The position numbers and the translations under genes were made by a program. A stretch of 64,000 nt of DNA from Eledone cirrhosa (Eukaryota > Mollusca > Cephalopoda > Octopoda > Eledonidae). The DNA lies in contig OZ024742.1 of assembly GCA_964016885.1 (NCBI GenBank), positions 358,649,587 through 358,713,586 of the forward strand. The letters run 5' to 3'. The notes under the pieces are model-generated. The model did no database searches, had not been told where the DNA came from, and was given only the letters and a program-made list of their open reading frames with translations. Positions 27,401 to 38,975 of this stretch are shown one piece after another (positions within the stretch are counted from its first letter, which is position 1; each line of letters begins with the position of its first letter).

Positions 27401-30400
27401 GTGGTGAACACCATTGGTGGTAGACTGGTGGTGTTTGCGTGGTGTTACTTCAGTGGTAAACAACCATTGGTAGCAGACTGGTGGTGTTTACGTGGTATTA
27501 CATCTGTGGTGAACACCATTGGTAGCAGACTGGTGGTGTTTACATGGTGTTTCTTCTGTGGTGAACAACTTTGGTAGCAGACTGGTGGTGTTTACATGGT
27601 GTTACTTCTGTGGTAAACACCATTGGTAGCAAACTGGTGGTGTTTACATGGTGTTATTTCAGTGGTAAACACCATTGGTAGCAGACTGGTGCTGTTTACA
27701 TGGTATTACTTCTATGGTGAACACCATTGCTAGCAGACTGGTGGTGTTTACATGCTGTTACTTCTCTGGTGAGCACCATTGTTAGCAGACTGCTGGTGTT
27801 TACATGGTATTACTTCTCTAGTAAACACCATTGTTAGCAGACTGCTGGTGTTTACATGGTATAACGTCTGTGGTGAACACCATTGGTGGCAGACTGGTGG
27901 TGTTTACATGGTGTTACTTCAGTGGTAAACACCATTGGTAGTAGACTGGTGGTGTTTACATGGTGTTACTTCTGTGGTAAACACCATTGGGAGCAGACTG
28001 GTGGTGTTTATATGGTGTATCCTCTGTGGTGAACACCATTGGTAGCAGACTGGTGGTGTTTACATGGTGTTACTTCTGTGGTAAACGCCATTGTTAGCAG
28101 ACTGGTGTTGTTTACATGGTGTTACTTCTGTGCTAAACACCATTGGTAGCAGACTGGTGGTGTTTACATGGTATTACTTCTGTTGTAAACACCATTATTA
28201 GCTGACTGGTGGTGTTTACATGGTATTACATCTGTGGTGAACACCATTGGTAGCAGACTGGCGGTTCTTACATGTGTTACTTCTGTGGTGAACACCATTG
28301 GTGGTAGACTGGTGGTGTTTGCGTGGTGTTACTTCAGTGGTAAACAACCATTGGTAGCAGACTGGTGGTGTTTACGTGGTATTACATCTGTGGTGAACAC
28401 CATTGGTAGCAGACTGGTGGTGTTTACATGGTGTTTCTTCTGTGGTGAACAACTTTGGTAGCAGACTGGTGGTGTTTACATGGTGTTACTTCTGTGGTAA
28501 ACACCATTAGTAGCAGACTGGTGGAGTTTACATGGTATTACTTCTGTGGTGAACACTATTGGTAGCAAACTGGTGGTGTTTACATGGTGTTACTTCTGTT
28601 GTGAACACCATTGGTAGCTGAAGGGTGGTGTTTACATGGTGTTACTTCTGTGCTAAACACCATTGGTAGCAGACTGGTGCTGTTTACATGGTGTTACTTC
28701 TGTGGTGAGCACCATTGATAGCAGACTGGTGGTGTTTACATGGTGTTACCTTTGTGGTGAACACCATTGTTAACAGACTGGTGGTGTCTACATGGTGTTA
28801 TTTCAGTGGTAAACACCATTGGTAGCAGACTGGTGCTGTTTACATGGTATTACTTCTATGGTGAACACCATTGCTAGCAGACTGCTGGTGTTTACATGGT
28901 ATTACTTCTCTAGTAAACACCATTGTTAGCAGACTGCTGGTGTTTACATGGTATAACGTCTGTGGTGAACACCATTGGTGGCAGACTGGTGGTGTTTACA
29001 TGGTGTTACTTCAGTGGTAAACACCATTGGTAGCAGACTGGTGGTGTTTACATGGTGTTACTTCTGTGGTAAACACCATTGGGAGCAGACTGGTGGTGTT
29101 TATATGGTGTATCTTCTGTGGTGAACACCATTGGTAGCAGACTGGTGTTGTTTACATGGTGTTACTTCTGTGCTAAACACCATTGGTAGCAGACTGGTGC
29201 TGTTTACATGGTGTTACTTCTGTTGTGAACACCATTGGTAGCAAACTGGTGGTGTTTACAGGATGTTACTTCTGTTGTAAACACCATTGGTAGCAGACTG
29301 GTGGTGTTTACATGGTGTTACTTCTGTGTTAAACACCATTGTTAGCAGACTGCTGGTGTTTACATGGTGTTACTTCTGTGGTAAACACCATTGGTAGCAG
29401 ACTGCTGGTGTTTAGATGGTATTAACTGTGAATAAACACCATTGGTAGCAGACTGGTGGTGTTTACATGGTGAAACTTCTGTGGTAAACACCATTGGTAG
29501 CAGACTGGTGGTGTTTACATGGTGTTACTCCTGTGCTAAACACCATTGTTAGCAGACTGGTGGTGTTTACATGCTGTTACTTCTGTGGTAAACGCCATTG
29601 GTAGCAGACTGGTGTTGTTTACATGGTGTTACTTCAGTGGTAAACACCATTGGTGGCAGACTGGTGGTTTTTACATGGTGTTACGTCTGTGGTAAACACC
29701 AGTGGTGGCAGAATTGTGGTGTGTACATGGTGTTACTTCTGTGGTGAACACCATTGCTAGCAGACTGGTGGTGTTTACATGGTGTTACTACAGTGGTAAA
29801 CACAATTTGTGGCAGATTGGTGTTGTTTACATGGTATTACCTGTGTTGTAAACACCATTGGTAGCAGACTGTTGGTGTTTACATGGTGTTACTTCTGTGG
29901 TAAACACCATTGGTAGCATACTGGTGGTGTTTACATGGTGTTACTTCTGTGGTGAACACCATTGGTAGCAGACTGGTGGTGTTTACATGATGTTACTTCT
30001 GTGGTAAAAACCATTGGTAGCAGACTGGTGGTGTTTACATGGTGTTACTTCTATGGTAAACACCATTGGTAGCAGACTGGTGGTGTTTACTTGGTGTTAC
30101 TTCTGTGGTGAACACCATTGGTAGCAGACTGGTGGTGTTTACATGATGTTACTTCTGTGGTGAAAACCATTGGTAGCAGACTGGTGGTGTTTACATGGTA
30201 TTACTTCTGTTGTAAACACCATTATTAGCTGACTGGTGGTGTTTACATGGTATTACATCTGTGGTGAACACCATTGGTAGCAGACTGGCGGTTCTTACAT
30301 GTGTTACTTCTGTGGTGAACACCATTGGTGGTAGACTGGTGGTGTTTGCGTGGTGTTACTTCAGTGGTAAACAACCATTGGTAGCAGACTGGTGGTGTTT

Positions 30401-31100
30401 ACGTGGTATTACATCTGTGGTGAACACCATTGGTAGCAGACTGGTGGTGTTTACATGGTGTTTCTTCTGTGGTGAACAACTTTGGTAGCAGACTGGTGGT
30501 GTTTACATGGTGTTACTTCTGTGGTAAACACCATTGGTAGCAAACTGGTGGTGTTTACATGGTGTTATTTCAGTGGTAAACACCATTGGTAGCAGACTGG
30601 TGCTGTTTACATGGTATTACTTCTATGGTGAACACCATTGCTAGCAGACTGGTGGTGTTTACATGCTGTTACTTCTCTGGTGAGCACCATTGTTAGCAGA
30701 CTGCTGGTGTTTACATGGTATTACTTCTCTAGTAAACACCATTGTTAGCAGACTGCTGGTGTTTACATGGTATAACGTCTGTGGTGAACACCATTGGTGG
30801 CAGACTGGTGGTGTTTACATGGTGTTACTTCAGTGGTAAACACCATTGGTAGTAGACTGGTGGTGTTTACATGGTGTTACTTCTGTGGTAAACACCATTG
30901 GGAGCAGACTGGTGGTGTTTATATGGTGTATCCTCTGTGGTGAACACCATTGGTAGCAGACTGGTGGTGTTTACATGGTGTTACTTCTGTGGTAAACGCC
31001 ATTGTTAGCAGACTGGTGTTGTTTACATGGTGTTACTTCTGTGCTAAACACCATTGGTAGCAGACTGGTGCTGTTTACATGGTGTTACTTCTGTTGTGAA
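24360..31100 (+). repeat. Alternating 2,027/884-bp higher-order repeats (2,911-bp compound unit)
   Basis: The marker 'tattacttctgttgtaaac' followed by 'accattattagctgac' occurs at 25,261, 27,288, 28,172 and 30,199, giving spacings of 2,027, 884 and 2,027 bp. The 884-bp step is exactly 17 x 52, 2,027 is 39 x 52 minus 1, and 2,911 is 56 x 52 minus 1. The upstream marker 'ttaaacaccattgttagc' at 24,391 and 26,418 is also 2,027 bp apart, so the block begins near 24,360. It carries monomer subtypes rare elsewhere, such as 'gcggttcttacatg', 'gtagctgaagggtgg' and 'aacaactttggtagc'. The compound unit has itself been duplicated, an example of nested amplification. Confidence 0.9.
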
Positions 31101-34100
31101 CACCATTGGTAGCAAACTGGTGGTGTTTACAGGATGTTACTTCTTTTGTAAACACCATTGGTAGCAGACTGGTGGTGTTTACATGGTGTTACTTCTGTGG
31201 TGAACACAATTGGTCGCAGACTGATGGTGTTTACATGGTGTTACTTCTGTGGTGCACACCATTGGTAGCAGACTGGTGGTGTTTACATGGTGTTACTTCA
31301 GTGGTAAACACAATTTGTGGCAGATTGGTGTTGTTTACATGGTATTACCTGTGTTGAAAACACCATTGGTAGCAGACTGGTGGTGTTTATATGGTGTTAC
31401 TTCTGTGGTAAACACCATTGGTAGCAGACTGGTGGTGATTACATGCTGTTACTTCTGTGGTAAACACCATTGGTAGCAGACTGGTGGTGTTTACATGGTG
31501 TTACTTCAGTGGTAAACATCATTAGTAGCAGACTGGTGGTGTTTACATGGTGTTACTTCTGTGGTAAACACCATTGGTAGCAGACTAGTGTTGTTTACAT
31601 GGTGTTACTTCAGTCGTAAACACCATTGGTAGCAGACTGGTGTTGTTTACATGGTGTTACCTGTGTTGTAAACAAAATTGGAGGCAGACTGGTGGTGTTT
31701 ACATGGTGTTATTTCTGTGCTAAACACCATTGGTAGCAGACTTGTGGTGTTTACATGGTGTTACTTCTGTTGTGAACACCATTGGTAGCTACTGGTGGTG
31801 TTTAAATGTGTTACTTCTGTGGTGAACACCATTGGTAGCAGACTGGTGGTGTTTACATGGTGTTACTTCAGCAGTAAGTACCTTTGGTAGCAGACTGGTA
31901 CTGTTTACATGGTGTTTCTTCTGTGGTGAACACCATTGGTAGCAGACAGGTGGTGTTTACATCGTGCTACTTGTGTGGTGAACACCATTGGTAGCAGACT
32001 GGTGGTGTTTACATGGTGTTACTTCTGTGGTAAACACCATTGGTAGCAGACTGGTGGTGCTTACATGGTGTTACTTCTGTGGTGAACACCATTGGTGGCA
32101 GACTGATGGTGTTTAAGTGGTGTTACTTCTGTGGTGAACACCATTGGTAGCAGACTGGTGGTGATTACATGCTGTTACTTCTGTGGTAAACACCATTAGT
32201 AGCAGACTGGTGGTGTTTACATGGTGTTACTTCTGTGTTAAACACCATTGGTAGCAGACTGCTGGTGTTTACATGGTGTTACTTCTGTGGTAAACACCAT
32301 TGGTAGCAGACTGCTGGTGTTTACATGGTATTAACTGTGAATAAACACCATTGGTAGCAGACTGGTGGTGTTTACATGGTGTTACTTCTGTGGTAAACAC
32401 CATTGGTAGCAGACTGGTGGTGTTTACATGGTGTTACTGCTGTGGTAAACACCATTGTTAGCAGACTGGTGCTGTTTACATTCTGTTACTTCTGTGGTAA
32501 ACACCATTGGTAGCAGACTGGTGTTGTTTACATGGTGTTACTTCAGTGGTAAACATCATTGGTGGCAGACTGGTGGTTTTTACATGGTGTTACGTCTGTG
32601 GTAAACACCAGTGGTGGCAGAATGGTGGTGTGTACATGGTGTTACTTCTGTGGTGAACACCATTGGTAGCAGACTGGTGGTGTTTACATGATGTTACTTC
32701 TGTGGTAAAAACCATTGGTAGCAGACTGGTGGTGTTTACATGGTATTACATCTGTGGTGAACACCATTGGTAGCAGACTGGCGGTGCTTACATGTGTTAC
32801 TTCTGTGGTGAACACCATTGGTGGTAGACTGGTGGTGTTTGCGTGGTGTTACTCCAGTGGTAAACACCATTGGTAGCAGACTGGTGGTGTTTACATGGTA
32901 TTACTTATCTAGTAAACACCATTGTTAGCAGACTGCTGGTGTTTACATGGTATAACGTGTGTGGTGAACACCATTGGTGGCAGACTGGTGGTGTTTACAT
33001 GGTGTTACTTCAGTAGTAAACACCATTGGTAGCAGACTGATGGTGTTTACATGGTGTTACTTCCGTGGTGAACACCATTGGTAGCAGACTGGTGGTGTTT
33101 GCATGGTGTTACTTCTGTGGTAAACACCATTGGTGGCAGATTGGTGTTGTTTACATGGTGTTACTTCTGTGGTGAACACTATTGGTAGCAGACTGGTGGT
33201 ATTTACATGGTGTTACTTCTGTGGTGAACACCATTGGTAGCAGACTGGTGGTGTTTACATGATGTTACTTCTGTGGTAAACACCATTGGTAGCTGACTGG
33301 TGGTGTTTACATGGTATTACATCTGTGGTGAACACTATTGGCAGCAGACTGGTGGTGTTTACATGATGTTACTTCTGTGGTAAACACTATTGGTAGCTGA
33401 CTGGTGGTGTTTACATGGTATTACATCTGTGGTGAAACACTATTGGTAGCAGACTGGTGGTGTTTACATGGTGTTACTTCAGTAATAAATACCATTGGTA
33501 GCAGACTGGTGGTGTTTACATGGTGTTACTTCTTTGGTAAACACCATTGGTAGCAGACTGGTGGTGTTTACAATGTGTTAATTCTGTGGTAAACACCATT
33601 GGTAGCTGACTGGTGGTGTTTACATGGTGTTACTTCTGTGGTGAACACTATTGGTAGCAGACTGGTGGTGTTTACATGGTGTTACTTCTGTGGTGAACAC
33701 CATTGGTAGCTGACTGGTGGTGTTTACATGGTGTTACTTCTGTGGTAAACACCATTGGTAGCAGACTGGTGGTGTTTACATGGTGGTACTTCTGTGGTGA
33801 ACACCATTGGTGGCTGACTGGTGGTGTTTACATGGTGTTACTTCTGTGGTAAACACCATTGGTAGCAGACTGGTGGTGTTTACATGGTGTTACTTCTGTG
33901 GTGAACACCATTGGTGGCTGACTGGTGGTGTTTACATGGTGTTACTTCTGTGGTGAACACCATTGGTAACATACTGGTGGTGTTTACGTGGTGTTACATC
34001 AGTGGTAAACACCATTGGTAGCAGACTGGTGGTGTTTACATGGTGGTACTTCTGTGGTAAACACCATTGGTAGCAGACTGGTGGTGTTTACATGGTGGTA

Positions 34101-37100
34101 CTTCTATGGTAAACACCATTGGTAGCAGACTGGTGGTGTTTACATGTGTTATTTCTGTGGTGAACACCATTTGTGGCAGACTGGTGGTGTTTACATGGTG
34201 TTACTTCTGTGGTAAACACTATTGGTAGCAGACTGGTGGTGTTTACATGGTGTTACTTCTGTGGTAAACACCATTGGTAGCAGACTGGTGGTGTTTACAT
34301 GGTGTTAATTCTGAGGTAAACACCATTGGTAGCAGACTGCTGGTGTTTACATGCTGTAATTTCTGTGGTAAACACCATCGGTAGCAGACTGGTGGTGTTT
34401 ACATGGTGTTACTTCTGTGGTAAACACCATTGGTAGCGGATTGGTGGTGTTTACATGGTGTTACTTCTGTGGTAAACACCATTGGTAGCAGACTGGTGGT
34501 GTTTACATGGTGTTACTTCAGGAGTAAACACCATTGGTAACAGACTGGTGGTGTTTACATGGTGTTACTTCTGTGGTGAACACCATTGGTAGCAGACTGG
34601 TGGTGTTTACATGGTGTTACTTCTGTGGTAAACACCATTGGTAGCAGACTGGTGGTGTTTACATGATGTTATTTCTGTGGTAAAGAACCATTGGTAGCAG
34701 ACTGGTGGTGTTTACGTGGTGTTACTTCTGTGGTAAACACCATTGGTAGCAGACTGGTGGTGTTTACATGGTGTTACTTATGTGGTAAACACCATTGGTA
34801 GCAGACTGGTGGTGTTTACATGATGTTACTTCTGTGGTAAAGAACCATTGGTAGCAGACTGGTGGTGTTTACATGGTGTTACTTCTGTGGTGAACACCAT
34901 TGGTAGCAGACTGGTGGTGTTTACATGGTGTTACTTCTGTGGTAAACACCATTGGTAGCAGACTGGTGGTGTTTACATGATGTTACTCCTGTGGTAAAGA
35001 ACCATTGGTAGCAGACTGGTGGTGTTTACATGGTGTTACTTTTGTGGTAAACACCATTGGTAGCAGACTGGTGGTGTTTAGATGATGTTACTCCTGTGGT
35101 AAAGAACCATTGGTAGCAGACTGGTGGTTTTTACATGGTGTTACTTCTGTGGTAAACACCATTGGTAGCAGACTGGTGGTGTTTACATAGTATTACTTCT
35201 GTGGTAAACACCATTGGTAGCAGACTGGTGGTGTTTACATGATGTTACTTCTGTGGTAAAGAACCATTTTGTAGCAGACTGGTGGTGTTTACATGGTGTT
35301 ACTTCTGTGGTGAACACCATAGGTAGCAGACTGGTGGTGTTTACATGGTGTTATTTCTGTGGTGAACCGCATAGGTAGCAGACTGGTGGTGTTTACATGG
35401 TGTTACTCCTGTGGTAAAGGACCATTGGTAGCAGACTGGTGGTGTTTACATGGTGATACTTCTGTGGTAAACACCATTGGTAGCAGACTGGTGGTGTTTA
35501 CATGGTGTTACTTCTGTGGTGAACACCATTGGTAGCAGACTGGTGGTGTTTACATGATGTTACTTCTGTTGTAAACACCATTGGTACCAGACTGGTGGTG
35601 TTTACATGGTGTTACTTCTGTGGTGAACACCATTGGTAGCAGACTTGTGGTGTTTACATGATGTTACTTCTGTTGTAAACACCATTGGTAGCAGACTTGT
35701 GGGGTTTACATGGTGTTACTTCTGTGGTAAACACCATTACTAGCAGACTAATGGTGTTTACATGGTGTTACTTCTGTGGTGAACACCATAGGTAGCAGAC
35801 TGGTGGTGTTTACATGGTGTTACTTCTGTGGTAAAGGACCATTGGTAGCAGACTGGTGGTGTTTACATGGTGTTACTTCTGTGGTAAACACCATTGGTAG
35901 CAGACTGGTGGTGTTTACATGGTGTTACTTCTGTGTGAACACCATTGGTAGCAGACTGGTGGTGTTTACATGATGTTACTTCTGATGTAAACACCATTGG
36001 TAGCAGACTGGTGGTGTTTACATGGTGTTACTTCTGTGGTAAACACCATTAGTAGCAGACTTGTGGTGTTTACATGGTGTTACTTCTGTTGTAAACACCA
36101 TTACTAGCAGACTAGTGGTGTTTAAATGGTGTTACTTCAGTGGTAAATACCATTGGTAGCAGACTGGTGGTGTTTACATGGTGTTACTTCAGGAGTAAAC
36201 ATAATTGGTAGCAGACTGGTGGTGTTTACATGGTGTTACTTCTGTGTTGAACACCATTGGTAGCAGACTGGTGGTGTTTACATGGTGTTACTTCTGTGGT
36301 AAACACCATTGGTAGCAGACTGGTGGTGTTTACATGATGTTACTTCTGTGGTAAAGAACCATTGGTAGCAGACTGGTGGTGTTTACATGGTGTTACTTCT
36401 GTGGTAAACACCATTGGTAGCAGACTGGTGGTGTTTAAATGGTGTTACTTCAGTGGTAAATACCATTGGTAGCAGACTGGTGGTGTTTACATGGTGTTAC
36501 TTCTGTGGTAAACACCATTACTAGCAGACTAGTGGTGTTTAAATGGTGTTACTTCAGTGGTAAATACCATTGGTAGCAGACTGGTGGTGTTTACATGGTG
36601 TTAATTCTGTGGTAAAGGACCATTGGTAGCAGACTGGTGGTGTTTACATGGTGTTACTTCTGTGGTAAACACCATTGGTAGCAGACTGGTGGTGTTTACA
36701 TGGTGTTACTTCTGTGGTGAACACCATTTGTGGCAGACTGGTGGTGTTAAAGTGGTGTTACTTGATTGGTAAACACCATTTGTAGCAGACTGGTGGTGTT
36801 TACATGGTGTTACTTCTGTGGTGGACATCATTGGTAGCAGACTGGTGGTGTCTACATGGTGTTACTTCAGTGGTAAACACCATTGGTAGCAGACTGGTGG
36901 TGTTTACATGGTATTACATCTGTGGTGAACACCATTGGTAGCAGACTGATCGTGTTTACATGGTGTTTCTTCTGTGGTAAACACGATTGGTAGCAGACTG
37001 GTGGTGTTTACATGGTGTTACTTCTGTGGTGAACACCATTGGTAGCAGACTGGTGGTGTTTACATGATGTTACTTCTGTTGTAAACACCATTGGTAGCAG

Positions 37101-38952
37101 ACTGGTGGTGTTTACATGGTGTTATTCCTGTGGTGAACACCATTGGTAGCAGACTGGTGGTGTTTACATGGTGCTACTTCTGTGGTAAACACGATTGGTA
37201 GCAGACTGGTGGTGTTTACATGGTGTTATTCCTGTGGTGAACACCATTGGTAGCAGACTGGTGGTGTTTACATGATGTTACTTCTGTGGTAAAGAACCAT
37301 TGGTAACAGACTGGTGGTGTTTACATGGTGTTACTTCTGTGGTAAACACCATTGGTAGCAGACTGGTGGTGTTTACATGATGTTACTTATGTTGTAAACA
37401 CCATTGGTAGCTAACTGGTGGTGTTTACATGGTGTTACTTCAGTGGTGAACACCATTGGTAGCAGACTGGTGGTGTTTACATATGTTACTTCTGTGGTGA
37501 ACACCATTGGTGGCAGACTGGTGGTGTTTACGTGGTGTTACTTCTCTGGTAAACACCATTGGTAGCAGACTGATGGTGTTTACATGGTGTTAGGTATGTG
37601 GTAAACACCATTGGTAGCAGACTGGTGGTGTTTACATAGTGTTACTTCTGTGGTGAACACCATTGGTAGCAGACTGGTGGTGTTTACATGGTGTTACTTC
37701 TGTAGTAAACACCATTGGTAGCAGACTGGTGGTGTTTACATGCTGTTACTTCTGTGGTAAACACCATTACTAGCAGACTAGTGGTGTTTAAATGGTGTAA
37801 CTTCAGTGGTAAATACCATTGGTAGCAGACTGGTGGTGTTTACATGGTGTTACTTCAGGAGTAAACACCATTGGTAGCAGACTGGTGGTGTTTACATGGT
37901 GTTACTTCTGCGGTGAACACCATTCGTAGCAGACTGGTGGAGCGTACATGGTGTTAATTCAGTGGTAAACACCATTGGTAGCAGACTGGTGGTGTTTACA
38001 TGGTATAACGTCTGTGGTGAGCACCATTGGTGGCAGACTGGTGGTGTGTACATGGTGTTACTTCTGTATTAAACACCATTGGTAGCAGACTGGTGGTGTT
38101 TACATGGTGTTACTTCAGTGGTGAACACCATTGGTAGCAGACTGGTGATGTTTACATATGTTACTTCTGTTGTGAACACTATCGGTGGCAGACTGGTGGT
38201 GTTTACGTGGTGTTACTTCTGTGGTGAACAACATTGGTGGCAGACTGGTGGTGTTTACGTGGTGTTACTTCTCTGGTAAACACCATTGGTAGCAGACTGA
38301 TGGTGTTTACATGGTGTTAGTTCTGTGGTAAACACCATTGGTAACATACTGGTGGTGTTTACATGGTGTTACTTCAGTGGTAAACACCATTGGTAGCAGA
38401 CTGCTGGTGTTTACATGGTGTTACTTCTGTAGTAAACACAATTGGTAGCAGACTGATGCTGTTTACATGGTGTTACTTCTGTGGTGAACACCATTGGTGG
38501 CAGACTGGTGGTATTTACGTGGTGTTACTTCAGTGGTAAACACCATTGGTAGAAAACTGGTGGTGTTTACATGGTGTTACTTCAGTGGTAAACAACATTT
38601 GTAGCAGACTGGTGGTGTTTACATGGTGTTACTTCTGTGGTGAACACCATTGGTAGCAGACTGGTGCTGTTTACATGGTGTTACTTCTGTTGTAAACACC
38701 ATTGGTAGCAGACTGGTGCTGTTTACATGGTGTTACTTCTGTGGTGAACACCTTGGTAGCAGACTGGTGGTGTTTACATGGTATAACGTCTGTGGTGAAC
38801 ACCATTGGTGGCAGACTGGTGGTGTTTGCATGGTGTTACTTCTGTGGTAAACACCATTGGTGGCAGACTGGTGGTGTTTACATGGTTTTACTTCTGTGGT
38901 GAACACCATTGGTAGCAGACTGGTGGTGTTTACATGGTGTTACTTCAGTGGT
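31101..38952 (+). repeat. Heterogeneous satellite segment next to the strand switch
   Basis: About 150 monomers lacking the multi-kilobase periodicity of the blocks to the left. The first 1.5 kb mixes subtypes of the 3.48-kb and 2.9-kb blocks. From about 33,000 onward consensus-like monomers dominate, with 'accattggtagctgactgg' forms at 33.3-33.9 kb, 'aaagaaccattgg' forms at 34.6-35.3 kb, 'accattactagcagac' forms at about 35.7-36.5 kb and again near 37.8 kb, and many 'tcaggagtaaac' forms. No non-satellite insertion was seen. Confidence 0.8.
34630..35290 (+). repeat. Local three-monomer (157-bp) higher-order repeat
   Basis: A 53-bp monomer variant containing 'taaagaaccattgg' recurs at 34,681, 34,838, 34,995, 35,100 and 35,258. 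The spacings are 157, 157, 105 and 158 bp, that is, three monomers with one 53-bp member, then two monomers, then three. The preceding half-monomer is typically 'tgatgttact', so the variant travels as a trimer. This is the shortest HOR seen in the window and is probably a young local amplification. Confidence 0.82.
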
Positions 38953-38975
38953 CTGCCACCAATGATGTTTCCCAC
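38941..38975. other. Strand-switch junction of the satellite
   Basis: The forward monomer reads '...tacttcagtggt' and at once becomes an inverted monomer 'gtctgccaccaatgatg'. The bases 'gt' at 38,951-38,952 fit both monomers, so the junction shows 2 bp of shared sequence and no spacer or inserted element. The first inverted monomers ('aatgatgtttcccacataag', 'aacaccaccagtctcctagc') are unusually divergent. The switch could be a real inversion breakpoint or palindromic-type rearrangement joined by microhomology or end joining, or an assembly join between two arrays. The sequence alone cannot decide. Confidence 0.95.

Larger units (their letters stand above)
1..38952 (+). repeat. 52-bp satellite array, forward-oriented half
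   Basis: This is a continuous head-to-tail tandem array of a monomer of about 52 bp (for example, successive 'aacaccattgg' blocks start at 781 and 833), roughly 750 copies, already in progress at base 1. The consensus contains, in order, TGGTGTTTAC, TGGTGTTAC, TGGTGAACAC (or TGGTAAACAC) and TGGTAGCAGAC. The monomer counted by hand has T18 G16 A10 C8, about 46% GC and 65% G+T. Recurrent subtypes include a 51-bp form with 'aactgtgaataaacacc', a form with 'catcgtgctacttgtg', one with 'aagtggtttttcttcattgg', and one with 'ggtattacctgtttgtaaac'. No gene interrupts it. The short open frames inside it are explained by the repeat itself. I do not recognise the satellite family and assign it no function. 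Confidence 0.98.
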
